NCBI GenBank assembly: GCA_028820215.1
Contig: JAPPKD010000138.1
Span: 4,928 to 68,927 of the forward strand
From: Spirochaetaceae bacterium
GTDB taxonomy: Bacteria > Spirochaetota > Spirochaetia > SZUA-6 > Bin103
DNA: 64,000 nucleotides
Direction of reading: 5' to 3'
The stretch's first letter is position 1. The number at the start of each line of letters is the position of its first letter. The notes below the pieces were generated by a model. That model ran no database searches. It saw only the letters and a list, made by a program, of their open reading frames with translations, and was not told the DNA's origin. This document shows, piece by piece, positions 11,913-20,885 of the stretch. The translations under genes were made by a program, and so were the position numbers.

Positions 11913-14900
11913 GTGAAGCTCGAAGACCTGCAGGCGCCGGCCGCAGTGCACGGCATCGTGGCCGATTCCCTGGTCACGGTGGTGAGCGCCCGATGGATCG
12001 GCTTGGACGCGGTGGAACTCGTCTACCGGACGGCCGGAGGCGAGCTGGGCAGTCAGATCCTCTACCGGGACGACGAAGCGCGGCTGGAGGTCGCCGAGCA
12101 GGGGCGGCCGTGGAGCTTCGACGGCGACGGCGATCTCTTTCGGCTGGTGTCGGAGGCGCTGCGTATCAACCTCGCCCATCTGTTCGACCCGGCACTGGCG
12201 GTCCACACCTCGCAAGTGGAGCCGCTGCCGCATCAGATCACCGCGGTGTACGAGGCGATGCTGCCGCGGCAGCCGCTGCGGTTCCTGCTCGCCGACGATC
12301 CGGGCGCCGGCAAGACCATCATGACCGGCCTGCTGATGAAGGAGCTGATCGCCCGTGGCGACCTTCAGCGCTGTCTGGTGGTCTGTCCCGGCAGCCTGGC
12401 CGAGCAGTGGCAGGACGAGCTGTACCGGCGCTTCCATCTCGGCTTCGAGATCCTCACCAACGACAAGCTGGCCGCGGCGCGCACCGGCAACTGGTTCCTG
12501 GAGACCGACCTCGCCATCGCCCGGCTGGACAAGCTGGCGCGCGACGCCGCGCTGCAGGAGAAGCTGCAGGCGCCCGACTGCCGCTGGGACCTGGTGGTGT
12601 GCGACGAGGCGCACAAGATGTCGGCGACCTTCACCGGCGGCGAGATTCGCTACACCAAGCGCTATCACCTGGGGCAGTTGCTGGGCGGCCTGACCCGTCA
12701 CTTCCTGCTGCTGACCGCCACGCCGCACAACGGCAAGGAGGAGGACTTCCAGCTCTTCATGGCGTTGCTGGACGGCGATCGCTTCGAGGGCCGGTTCCGG
12801 GACGGCGTGCACATGGCGGACGTGTCCGACCTGATGCGGCGGATGGTGAAGGAGCGACTGCTCAAGTTCGAGGGCACGCCGCTGTTTCCCGAGCGCGTCG
12901 CCCACACCATCCCGTACCGGCTTTCCGATGAGGAGGCGCACCTCTACAACGAGGTGAGCAACTACGTGCGCGAGGAGTTCAACCGCGCCGAGGCGCTGGA
13001 GAACAACCAGCGCGCCGGTGCCGTCGGCTTCGCGCTGACGCTGCTGCAACGGCGGCTGGCGTCCTCGCCGGAGGCGATCTATCAGTCGCTGCGGCGGCGC
13101 CGGGAGCGGCTGGAGAGCCGGCTGCGCGAGCTGGAGCTGCTGCGGCGTGGCGGTCAGGCCGTGACCCGCATCGGGCTGTCGCGAGACATCGAGCTGGACG
13201 CCGACGAGTTCGAGGACCTGGAGGACGCGCCGGCTGACGAGCAGGAACAGGCGGCCGAGGAGATCCTCGACCAGGCGACGGCGGCCCGGTCGATCGCGGA
13301 GCTGAAGACCGAGATCGGGACGCTGCGGCAGGTGGAGCAGATCGCGCACCGGGTGCGGCGCAGCGGCAACGACGCGAAGTGGCAGCAACTCACGGGGCTG
13401 CTCGACGAGATCCTGCCCGCCGATGGCACGGCACCCTCGACCGCACAGGAGGGACATGCGCAGAAGCTGGTCATCTTCACCGAGCACCGCGACACGCTGG
13501 CGTATCTGCGCGGGCGCATCGCCACGGTGCTCGGCCGCGAGCAGGCGATCGTGGTGATCCACGGCGGCATGGGCCGCGAGGAGCGGCGCAAGGCGCAGGA
13601 GGCGTTCCGCCACGATCCCGGCGTGCAGATCCTGCTGGCGACCGACGCGGCGGGCGAGGGGATCAACCTGCAACGCGCTCACCTGATGGTGAACTACGAC
13701 CTGCCGTGGAACCCGAACAGACTGGAGCAGCGCTTCGGCCGCATCCACCGGATCGGCCAGACCGAGGTGTGCCACCTGTGGAACCTGGTGGCGGAGGAGA
13801 CGCGCGAGGGCGATGTCTACCGCCGGTTGCTGGAGAAGCTGGAGCAGGCGCGCGAGGCGCTCGGCGGGCAGGTGTTCGACGTGCTCGGCAAGCTGCAGTT
13901 TTCCGGCCGGCCGCTGCGCGACCTGCTGATGGAGGCCATCCGCTACGGGGAGCAGCCGGAGGTGCGGGCTCGGCTGAGCACGGTGATGGATGACGCCCTC
14001 GACCGCGGGAAGCTGCAGGAGCTGCTGGACGATCAGGCGCTGGCGCCGGATGCCATGGACGCCACGCGCGTGCAGCGGGTGCGGGAGGAGATGGAGCGGG
14101 CGGCGGCGCGGCGGCTGCAGCCGCACTACATCGAGTCGTTCTTCCGCGCGGCGTTTGCGCGACTGGGCGGCTCGCTCCGGCAACGGGAGCCGCGGCGCTA
14201 CGAGATCACCCATGTGCCGGGCGCGGTGCGCAGCCGCGACCGGCTGATCGGCACGGGCGAGCCGGTGGTGGCGCGTTACGAGCGCATCGCTTTCGAGAAG
14301 GGGCTGCTGGCCCCGCCGGGCAAGGCGCCGGCGGAGTTCCTCTGTCCGGGGCATCCGCTGCTGGACTCGGTGATCGACCTGACGCTGGAGCGCCATCGCG
14401 ACCTGCTGAAGCGGGGCACGGTGCTGGTCGACGACCGGGACCCGGGCACGGCGCCGCGCGTGCTGTTCTACCTGGAGCACGCCATCCAGGACGAGAGCCG
14501 CACGCGCAGCGGCGACCGCCGGGTGGTCTCAAAGCGGCTGCTCTACGTGGAGCTGGCCGAGGCCGAGCCGCCGCGTCACCTGCACTACGCGCCGTATCTC
14601 GATTACCGGCCGTTGGCCGAGGATGAGCCGGCCATCGATGCCATTCTGGAGCGGCCCGAGTGCGCGTGGGTCACCGGCGACCTGGAGGGCAAGGCGCAGG
14701 AGCACGCGGTGATCCACGTCGTTCCCGAGCACCTGCGGGAGATCAAGTCGGCCAGGATCGAGCTGCTCGGCAAGACGGAGGCCGCGGTCAAGGACCGGCT
14801 GACCAAGGAAATCGCCTACTGGGATCATCGCGTCCTGCAGATCCAGGCGCAGGAGCAGGCCGGCAAGCCCGGCGCACGGCTCAACTCGGGCGAGGCGCGC

Positions 14901-15452
14901 CGCCGCGCCGAGGATCTGCGGACCCGGCTCCGCCAGCGGCTAGAGCGGCTACAGTTGGAGTCGAAGCTCTCGGCGCTGCCGCCGGTGATCCTCGGCGGCG
15001 TGCTGGTCGTTCCGCGCGGCCTGATCACGGCCATCAGCGGGAAGCCCGACAAGACAGATCGCCAAGCGATCGACACCCAGGAGTCCGCGGCTCGGGCGAG
15101 GGCCATCATCATGGAGACAGAGCGCACGCTCGGCTTCGATCCCACCGATCGCGAGACCGAGAAGCTCGGTTACGACATCGAGAGCCGCATCCCAGGCACT
15201 GGCCGGCTGCGCTTCATCGAGGTCAAGGGCCGCGTCCACGGTGCGGACACCATCACCGTGACCCGCAACGAGATCCTCTACTCGATGAACAAGCCGGAGG
15301 ACTACCGCCTGGCCATCGTCGAGTTCCTGGACGATGGCGCCCACCGGGTGCACTACCTGCGCGAACCGTTCCGTCGCGAGCCCGACTTCGACGCGGCCAG
15401 CGTCAACTACTCCTTCAAGGATCTCCTCGCCCGCGCCGAGCCGCCGTGCTGA
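11913..15452 (+). CDS. SNF2-type helicase with DUF3883-like C-terminus
   Basis: Superfamily 2 DNA translocase/helicase of 1179 aa. Residues 128-135 give DDPGAGKT (motif I) and 231-234 DEAH (motif II), followed by TATPHNG (motif III) and, in the second RecA domain, TDAAGEGINLQ and QRFGRIHRIGQ (motifs V and VI). The middle is rich in charged helices. The last ~110 residues (IEVKGR, NEILYS) resemble the DUF3883 nuclease-like or DNA-binding domain that ends many defence helicases, including DrmD-like proteins. It starts at GTG 11913. Together with the DUF1156 methylase and the DUF499 ATPase it forms the plausible core of a restriction-like system. It resembles DISARM helicases, but no DrmA, DrmB or DrmC genes are present, so I do not call DISARM. 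Confidence 0.9.
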   Translation: MKLEDLQAPAAVHGIVADSLVTVVSARWIGLDAVELVYRTAGGELGSQILYRDDEARLEVAEQGRPWSFDGDGDLFRLVSEALRINLAHLFDPALAVHTSQVEPLPHQITAVYEAMLPRQPLRFLLADDPGAGKTIMTGLLMKELIARGDLQRCLVVCPGSLAEQWQDELYRRFHLGFEILTNDKLAAARTGNWFLETDLAIARLDKLARDAALQEKLQAPDCRWDLVVCDEAHKMSATFTGGEIRYTKRYHLGQLLGGLTRHFLLLTATPHNGKEEDFQLFMALLDGDRFEGRFRDGVHMADVSDLMRRMVKERLLKFEGTPLFPERVAHTIPYRLSDEEAHLYNEVSNYVREEFNRAEALENNQRAGAVGFALTLLQRRLASSPEAIYQSLRRRRERLESRLRELELLRRGGQAVTRIGLSRDIELDADEFEDLEDAPADEQEQAAEEILDQATAARSIAELKTEIGTLRQVEQIAHRVRRSGNDAKWQQLTGLLDEILPADGTAPSTAQEGHAQKLVIFTEHRDTLAYLRGRIATVLGREQAIVVIHGGMGREERRKAQEAFRHDPGVQILLATDAAGEGINLQRAHLMVNYDLPWNPNRLEQRFGRIHRIGQTEVCHLWNLVAEETREGDVYRRLLEKLEQAREALGGQVFDVLGKLQFSGRPLRDLLMEAIRYGEQPEVRARLSTVMDDALDRGKLQELLDDQALAPDAMDATRVQRVREEMERAAARRLQPHYIESFFRAAFARLGGSLRQREPRRYEITHVPGAVRSRDRLIGTGEPVVARYERIAFEKGLLAPPGKAPAEFLCPGHPLLDSVIDLTLERHRDLLKRGTVLVDDRDPGTAPRVLFYLEHAIQDESRTRSGDRRVVSKRLLYVELAEAEPPRHLHYAPYLDYRPLAEDEPAIDAILERPECAWVTGDLEGKAQEHAVIHVVPEHLREIKSARIELLGKTEAAVKDRLTKEIAYWDHRVLQIQAQEQAGKPGARLNSGEARRRAEDLRTRLRQRLERLQLESKLSALPPVILGGVLVVPRGLITAISGKPDKTDRQAIDTQESAARARAIIMETERTLGFDPTDRETEKLGYDIESRIPGTGRLRFIEVKGRVHGADTITVTRNEILYSMNKPEDYRLAIVEFLDDGAHRVHYLREPFRREPDFDAASVNYSFKDLLARAEPPC

Positions 15453-15486
15453 AGCAACGCACTACAGGCGGCGGTCCTCGGACTCG

Positions 15487-15726
15487 CTACAGGCCGATCA
15501 GGAGACCGAGCAGCAGCGCCATGGAACACACGAAGATGGTGGAAGTGTAGAGGACTCCCTTGGCGAGCCTCACGGCATCCTTGTCGAAGGTGACTTCGCC
15601 GGGCTTCAGTTCCGGGGTTGCTTGCTCCCGGCCCGCGGCGGTCTGGTTCCTATCGCGGATCCGGCCAGCATTCACTGAGATCGCTACGTCGGCACCGATG
15701 GCCGTTCCGATCACTTCTCCTATCAT
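15487..15726 (-). CDS. Small predicted membrane protein
   Basis: Hypothetical 79-aa protein with a glycine/alanine-rich N-terminus, a polar middle and one strong C-terminal membrane segment (about residues 58-79). It is not recognised as any family. It ends 34 bases after the helicase on the opposite strand and is divergent from the XRE-ImmA gene, the two being driven by overlapping face-to-face promoters. A strong -35/-10 pair supports real expression. Small membrane proteins in defence islands are often toxins or effectors, but nothing in the sequence proves that here. Confidence 0.55.
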   Translation of the reverse strand: MIGEVIGTAIGADVAISVNAGRIRDRNQTAAGREQATPELKPGEVTFDKDAVRLAKGVLYTSTIFVCSMALLLGLLIGL

Positions 15727-15747
15727 CCTTGCTTGCTCCTTGGACAG

Positions 15748-15777
15748 TTTACATAATAGAACATTATCTTGTATATT
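15748..15777 (+). promoter_or_regulatory. Predicted promoter of the XRE-ImmA gene
   Basis: TTTACA at 15748-15753 and TATATT at 15772-15777 with an 18-base spacer. It lies in a short AT-rich island in GC-rich DNA and overlaps the oppositely directed promoter almost completely. Confidence 0.65.
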
Positions 15778-15782
15778 GTCAA
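15753..15782 (-). promoter_or_regulatory. Predicted promoter of the small membrane protein, with operator-like palindrome
   Basis: On the minus strand TTGACA (15782-15777) and TATTAT (15758-15753) are separated by 18 bases. The segment 15753-15767 reads ATAAT-AGAAC-ATTAT, a short inverted repeat covering this -10 and the other promoter's spacer. It is a candidate binding site for the adjacent XRE regulator. Confidence 0.6.
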
Positions 15783-15815
15783 CCGAAGAGGAGGTCTCTT
15801 GAAGAGGGGGTGCCC

Positions 15816-16880
15816 TTGATCGGCAACAGACTCAAGCTGGCTCGCGGGGCTGCCGGCCTGTCCCTCCGAGCCCTGGAGGGCCGCATCGGCGGCCGGGTGA
15901 CGGCTCAGGCGATCGGCAAGTACGAACGGAACGAGTCGATGCCCAGTTCCGGCGTGCTCATCGCGCTGGCGGATGCCCTGGGCGTCTCCGTGGAGTACCT
16001 GACCAGCGATCAGGATCTGGTGCTCGAAGCGGTCGAATTCCGAAGGAAGGCGATTCCTCGAAAACGGGAGGAAGTCCGCGTCCAGGCGCGGGTAGTCGAC
16101 CTTGTGGAGCGATATCTTACCGTGGAGGAACTACTTGCGCTGCCGAGCGTCGACTGGAAGAGACCTCGGGAGGCTCCCTATCCCGTAGTCGACGATCTCG
16201 CGGAGGTCGAACAGTCGGCATTCAGCCTGCGCACGCACTGGGACCTCGGGCGGAATCCGATTCCCAGCATGGTCGAGCTTCTGGAGGAGTGTGGGATCAA
16301 GGTTCTTGCCTTCGATCTGAGCGCGATCGGCGGCCTGACGGCGTACGCACGGCGGGGCGAAAATCGTGTCGCTTCCGTGATAGTTGTAAACTCCAAGGAC
16401 TCGGGGGAGCGCCAACGCTTCACCCTTGCTCACGAGTTGGGTCACCTGGTGCTGGCCGTGGACGCCGACGTGAACCCTGAGCCTGCGGCCCACCGTTTCG
16501 CCGGAGCGTTCCTCATGCCGGCCGATGTCCTGCGGATGGAAGTCGGCCGGCGACGGACGTCGATCGGCTGGAGCGAACTGTTCAGCCTAAAGCGTCTCTT
16601 CGGCGTGAGCGTGCAGGCCCTCGTCTATCGGTGCCGAGACCTCGGCATCATCAACGAAGCGCTGTTCAGGCGACTCTTTCAGAACATGTCCAGGCAGGGC
16701 TGGCGGAGCCCCCCGTACCGGGAGCCTCAGGCGATCCCGCGGGAGGAGCCCACCCGGTTCGAGCGTCTGTGCTCCCGCGCACTGGCCGAGAGCGTGATCT
16801 CGGAGGCGAAGGCTGCGGAGCTGCTCGGCATTTCGGTCCGCGAGCTCCATGAGCGCATGGAGCAACCGCCGCGCCAGTAG
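15816..16880 (+). CDS. XRE-type HTH and ImmA/IrrE metallopeptidase fusion
   Basis: 354-aa protein with an N-terminal XRE/Cro helix-turn-helix (about residues 3-60, including the QAIGKYERNE recognition region) and a central ImmA/IrrE zinc-peptidase domain with HELGH (206-210). The C-terminal tail includes a short helix-turn-helix-like stretch. Family members repress their own operon and relieve repression by proteolysis after DNA damage or mobile-element signals. The start could be TTG 15816 or GTG 15810; a strong GGAGG lies further upstream at a spacing that better fits a six-codon reading frame (15799-15819) overlapping the start. It is followed 15 bases later by the PIN gene, so the two are probably co-translated as a regulator/nuclease or antitoxin/toxin pair. 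Confidence 0.88.
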   Translation: MIGNRLKLARGAAGLSLRALEGRIGGRVTAQAIGKYERNESMPSSGVLIALADALGVSVEYLTSDQDLVLEAVEFRRKAIPRKREEVRVQARVVDLVERYLTVEELLALPSVDWKRPREAPYPVVDDLAEVEQSAFSLRTHWDLGRNPIPSMVELLEECGIKVLAFDLSAIGGLTAYARRGENRVASVIVVNSKDSGERQRFTLAHELGHLVLAVDADVNPEPAAHRFAGAFLMPADVLRMEVGRRRTSIGWSELFSLKRLFGVSVQALVYRCRDLGIINEALFRRLFQNMSRQGWRSPPYREPQAIPREEPTRFERLCSRALAESVISEAKAAELLGISVRELHERMEQPPRQ

Positions 16881-16895
16881 CAGGCAGCCGGACCG

Positions 16896-17423
16896 TTGCA
16901 ATCCGAACACCGCGATCCCCTGCGTGTCTGCGTGTCCGATACCTCGGTGCTGATTGACCTGGATCGAGGTTCACTCGTCGTAGCCGTTTTCGGCCTTCCC
17001 GTGGAGTTCGTGGTCCCGGACCTGTTGTACGAACGGGAGCTGCGCCAGCACGGCGGCGAGGAGCTGCGTGAGCTCGGGCTGAGGGTCGAGGAACTGGACG
17101 GATCGGGGGTGATGCGTGCGCTTGGCTACCGCGGCCGCGAACCGTCGCTTTCTCTTGTCGACAGCTTCGCCCTTGCCCTCGCGGTGGAGAACCGCTGGAC
17201 ACTGCTGACCGGCGACCGTGTCCTGAGGCACTTGGCGCGCTTGGAGGGGGTGGACTGCCACGGTCTCCTGTGGGTGTTCGATCAGATGGTGGAGGCCGCC
17301 GTGGTTGATCCGCTTACCCTATACTTGGGGCTCAAGGCAATAGCCGATCATCCTCGGTGCCGGCTTCCGCGAGCGGAGCTAAACAAGAGGCTTGAACGGT
17401 GGAGGCCGCGCGGAAGGACGTGA
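16896..17423 (+). CDS. PIN-domain protein (DUF3368/VapC-like)
   Basis: 175-aa predicted PIN-fold ribonuclease. The N-terminal VSDTSVLIDL holds the first catalytic Asp; later acidic residues occur in SLVDSFALALA and LLTGDRVLR, matching the second and third acidic positions of the fold. A TTG start at 16896 is used because no other start precedes the first catalytic motif. It is coupled to the XRE-ImmA gene and precedes the DUF499 gene by 76 bases. A toxin-like role with the ImmA protein as regulator is inference; similar PIN proteins are also annotated as nucleic-acid-binding proteins of unknown function. Confidence 0.8.
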   Translation: MQSEHRDPLRVCVSDTSVLIDLDRGSLVVAVFGLPVEFVVPDLLYERELRQHGGEELRELGLRVEELDGSGVMRALGYRGREPSLSLVDSFALALAVENRWTLLTGDRVLRHLARLEGVDCHGLLWVFDQMVEAAVVDPLTLYLGLKAIADHPRCRLPRAELNKRLERWRPRGRT

Positions 17424-17499
17424 TCGGGCCTTCCAAGCAGACGAGGACGAATCCGGGAAGTTGAGAGAAACCGCATCCTGAGGTCGGTGGGGAGCTTAC

Positions 17500-20400
17500 A
17501 TGGCAGTTACGAATCACGAACGAGTCGGAAAGGGGCTGGAGCTGTTGCGCGCCGGACTGGCGCCGTTCGTGGAGCGCGAGCTCAAGCGGGCGGTGCACGT
17601 CCGCGACATTGACGAGTACCGCCTGCGGCAGATCCGGAGCGATCCCGGTCCGCGGCGACGGCCGTCGGAATCGGACGTTCAGGTCCTTCTGAAGGTGATG
17701 TGGGACACGTGGAACGAGGTGTTTCGCGAGATCCTGGGCCACGCCGAGCGCAGCCTGGTCAGCGAGTTGCGCGAGCACCGCAACAACTGGGCGCACCAGC
17801 AGCCGTTCTCGAGCGACGACGCGTACCGGGCCCTCGACTCCGCGCATCGGCTGTTAACCTCGGTATCCGCGCCGCAAGTCCGCGAAGTCGACGCGCTCAA
17901 GCAGGAGTTGCTGAGGGTGCGTTTTCAGGAACAGGTCCGCGTTGAGCGGCGCCGCACCGCCAGGAGCACGCCTGCCGGCGGCGCCATCTCGGGTCTGAAG
18001 CCGTGGCGTGAGGTGGTGACGCCGCATCCGGACGTCTCCAGCGGCCAGTATCAACAGGCGGAGTTCGCTGCCGATCTGTGGCAGATCTACCAGAACGAAG
18101 GCACGGACGAGTACCGCGACCCGGTGGAGTTCTTCCGCCGGACCTATCTCACCGACAGCCTGAAGCGGTTGCTGATCGGGGCCGTGCAGCGACTGTCTGG
18201 GTCGGGCGGTGACCCGGTCGTGCAACTCCAGACCAACTTCGGCGGCGGCAAGACTCACTCGATGCTGGCGCTCTATCACCTGTTCTCCGGCGTGCAAGCG
18301 TCCGGTCTCTCCGGCATCGACGACGTGCTGAAGGCCGCTGGCGCCAACCAGCTGCCTTCCGCGCGTCGCGTGGTGTTGGTCGGAAACCGGATCGCTCCCG
18401 GCGGTCAGGACCCCAAACCGGATGGAACTGAGGTGCAGACCCTCTGGGGAGAATTGGCGTGGCAGCTCGGCGGCCGCGCTGCGTTCGCGCGCGTGGCCGC
18501 CGCCGACGAGCGCGCCACCAACCCCGGCGATCAGCTCCGCGAGCTTCTCATCGAACATGGCCCGTGTTTGATACTGATCGACGAGTGGGTCGCCTACGCG
18601 AGGCAACTTCACGAGGAGAGCGACCTGCCGGCCGGTAGCTTTGAGACCCAGTTTACCTTCGCACAGACGCTTACCGAATCCGCCAAATTGGCCGGCAATT
18701 GCCTGCTGGTCATCAGCTTGCCCGCATCGGAGAAAGGCGACTCACTCCACAGTCAGCCCGACGACGCCGAGGTAGGTGGCCCACGGGGACGGGAAGCCCT
18801 GACCCGACTGCGCAACGTCGTCGACCGCGTGGCGGCCGCTTGGCGTCCGGCCACCGCCGAGGAGAGCTTCGAGATCGTGCGGCGGCGTCTGTTCCAGCCG
18901 TTCCAGGGCGCCGAGCAGTTCAAGGCACGCGACGTGGTGGCGCGCGGCTTCTCCGAGCTCTACCGTTCGCAGCAGCAGGAGTTTCCCGCAGGGTGTCGGG
19001 AGGCCGATTACGAGCAGCGGCTTAAGGCCGCCTATCCGATCCACCCCGAGGTCTTCGATCGGCTGTACACGGACTGGTCGGCGCTCGCGAAGTTTCAGCG
19101 CACCCGCGGCGTGCTGCGCCTGATGGCGTCGGTGATCCACCACCAGTGGGAGCAGGGGAACCGCAGCCCCCTCATTATGCCGGGCGATCTGGCGCTGGAC
19201 GACGGGCGCGTGCAGTCGGAGCTGACGCGGTATCTCGACGACAGCTGGGCGCCGATCATCGAGCGGGACGTCGACGGCGCGGACTCGCTGCCGTTGCGGA
19301 TCGATTCCGAGCAGCCGAACCTGGGCAAGTTCGCGGCGAGTCGCCGGGTGGCGCGGGCGATCTTCCTGGGCTCCGCGCCGACCACGGCGGCCGCGCATCG
19401 GGGCATCGAGGACGGTCGGGTGAAGCTCGGCTGCGTGATGCCGGGCGAGTCGCCGGCCGTGTTCGGAGACGCGCTGCGACGGCTGGCGACGGCCGCGACC
19501 TACCTGTACGAGGACAACGCCCGTTACTGGTACGCGACGCAGCCCACCGTCACCAAGCTGGCGGAGGACCGCGCCGAGCAGATACGCCGCAATCCGGACC
19601 GCATCGAGCAGGAGATCGGCAAGCTCATGCGGGCTGATCTGCGGGAAACCGGCGACTTCAGCCGGGTCCACGCGTGGCCGCATTCCGGCCATGACGTGCC
19701 GGACGATCCCGATGCGAGGCTGGTGGTCCTGCGAATCGAGCACCCGTACGGAAGGGGAGGGGAGAGCGCGGCGGAGAAGCAGGCGCTGCAGATCCTGGAG
19801 TCGCGAGGCACCTCGCCCCGTCTCTACCGGAACACCCTGGTGTTCCTTGCCGCCGACACGACACGGCTGCAGGAGCTCAACGAGGCGGTCCGGCGCTTTC
19901 TCGCTTGGGAGTCGATCGTCGCCGAGCGCGATCAGCTCAATCTTGCCCCACAGCAAGTGCGGCAGGCGGAGACGAGGCGCGACACGGCCGCGACCGAGGC
20001 CGCATCACGGATCCCGGAGACCTACCGCTGGCTGTTGGTGCCGACGCAGAGCACACCGCAGAATCCGGTCACGTGGGATGCTGTGAGCGTCACGGGCACG
20101 GAGCCGTTGGCCGTACGCGCGGCCCGGAAGCTCAAGGGTCAGGAGGGGCTTGTCACGTCCTATTCCTCAACGCTGCTGCGCATGGAGCTGGACCGTGTCC
20201 CTCTCTGGCGCGACGATCACGTCGCCATCTCCCAACTGATCGAAGACTACGCCGGCTATCCCTACCTGCCTCGCCTGAAGGACCCGCAGGTACTGCTAGG
20301 CAGCATCCGGGATGGCGTGAGCATCCTCACTTGGGAGCACGACACGTTCGCGTACGCCGAGAGCTTCGACGAAGAAGCGGCCCGCTATCGGGGCCTACGC

Positions 20401-20832
20401 GTCGGGCAAGGCATCGAGGTCCATGATCCAAGTGCACCGGGACTGATCGTCAAGCCCGCAGTGGCACGGAAGCAGCTCGACGACGAAGTGCCGAAACCCA
20501 ACGGAGGCGACACGCCGACGCCCGATCCCGGCGGGGGCGGAGACGACCCGGGCCCTGACCCGCAGCCGCCTGATCCTACGCCGCCACCGCCACCACGGCT
20601 GAAGCGCTTCCATGGCGCCGTCACCCTGGACGCCGGTCGCGTAGGCCTCGACGCCGGCCAGATCGCCAGCGAAGTGATCGCCCACATGGACGGGCTGGTG
20701 GGAGCCAAGGTCACGGTGACACTGGAGATCGAAGCCGAGCTACCGGACGGCTTCCCCGATCACGTCGTGCGTACCGTCAGCGAGAACAGCAGCACGCTCA
20801 AGTTCACCGACCACGGCTTCGAGCACGAGTAG
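17500..20832 (+). CDS. DUF499 ATPase with N-terminal Swt1-type HEPN domain
   Basis: 1110-aa AAA-type ATPase of the DUF499 (COG1483-like) family. The N-terminus (about residues 5-125) resembles the Swt1 HEPN domain, with Arg94-x4-His99 inside REHRNNWAHQ, matching the R-x4-6-H ribonuclease motif. The ATPase core has GGGKTH (248-253, Walker A) and LILIDEW (Walker B Asp361, Glu362). Near residues 1000-1025 is a proline/glycine-rich linker, followed by a ~75-residue C-terminal domain. It starts at ATG 17500 after GGTGGGGAG. DUF499 ATPases recur with DUF1156 methylases and SNF2-like helicases in defence islands, so this is probably the third core component. An inverted repeat follows the gene. Confidence 0.88.
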   Translation: MAVTNHERVGKGLELLRAGLAPFVERELKRAVHVRDIDEYRLRQIRSDPGPRRRPSESDVQVLLKVMWDTWNEVFREILGHAERSLVSELREHRNNWAHQQPFSSDDAYRALDSAHRLLTSVSAPQVREVDALKQELLRVRFQEQVRVERRRTARSTPAGGAISGLKPWREVVTPHPDVSSGQYQQAEFAADLWQIYQNEGTDEYRDPVEFFRRTYLTDSLKRLLIGAVQRLSGSGGDPVVQLQTNFGGGKTHSMLALYHLFSGVQASGLSGIDDVLKAAGANQLPSARRVVLVGNRIAPGGQDPKPDGTEVQTLWGELAWQLGGRAAFARVAAADERATNPGDQLRELLIEHGPCLILIDEWVAYARQLHEESDLPAGSFETQFTFAQTLTESAKLAGNCLLVISLPASEKGDSLHSQPDDAEVGGPRGREALTRLRNVVDRVAAAWRPATAEESFEIVRRRLFQPFQGAEQFKARDVVARGFSELYRSQQQEFPAGCREADYEQRLKAAYPIHPEVFDRLYTDWSALAKFQRTRGVLRLMASVIHHQWEQGNRSPLIMPGDLALDDGRVQSELTRYLDDSWAPIIERDVDGADSLPLRIDSEQPNLGKFAASRRVARAIFLGSAPTTAAAHRGIEDGRVKLGCVMPGESPAVFGDALRRLATAATYLYEDNARYWYATQPTVTKLAEDRAEQIRRNPDRIEQEIGKLMRADLRETGDFSRVHAWPHSGHDVPDDPDARLVVLRIEHPYGRGGESAAEKQALQILESRGTSPRLYRNTLVFLAADTTRLQELNEAVRRFLAWESIVAERDQLNLAPQQVRQAETRRDTAATEAASRIPETYRWLLVPTQSTPQNPVTWDAVSVTGTEPLAVRAARKLKGQEGLVTSYSSTLLRMELDRVPLWRDDHVAISQLIEDYAGYPYLPRLKDPQVLLGSIRDGVSILTWEHDTFAYAESFDEEAARYRGLRVGQGIEVHDPSAPGLIVKPAVARKQLDDEVPKPNGGDTPTPDPGGGGDDPGPDPQPPDPTPPPPPRLKRFHGAVTLDAGRVGLDAGQIASEVIAHMDGLVGAKVTVTLEIEAELPDGFPDHVVRTVSENSSTLKFTDHGFEHE

Positions 20833-20885
20833 GCGAGTGAATCAGCCGAGCCCCAGAACGGCATCGGCGGTGCGGTGAATGGCGT

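Noticed and set aside
11838..14480. An 880-codon open frame on the minus strand opposite the helicase
   Set aside because: It is the GC-rich shadow of the helicase gene, with low-complexity Arg/Leu/Pro composition and no domain. Similar long antisense frames at 24694-26850, 37749-39587 and 32826-34235 are rejected for the same reason.
15799..15819. Six-codon leader peptide (MKRGCP) after GGAGG and overlapping the XRE-ImmA start
   Set aside because: Spacing is good, but such a short frame can arise by chance; it is mentioned in the gene entry only.
5769..20832. Assignment of the island to DISARM
   Set aside because: A DrmD-like helicase and a methylase are present, but no DrmA, DrmB or DrmC counterparts are found in the window.
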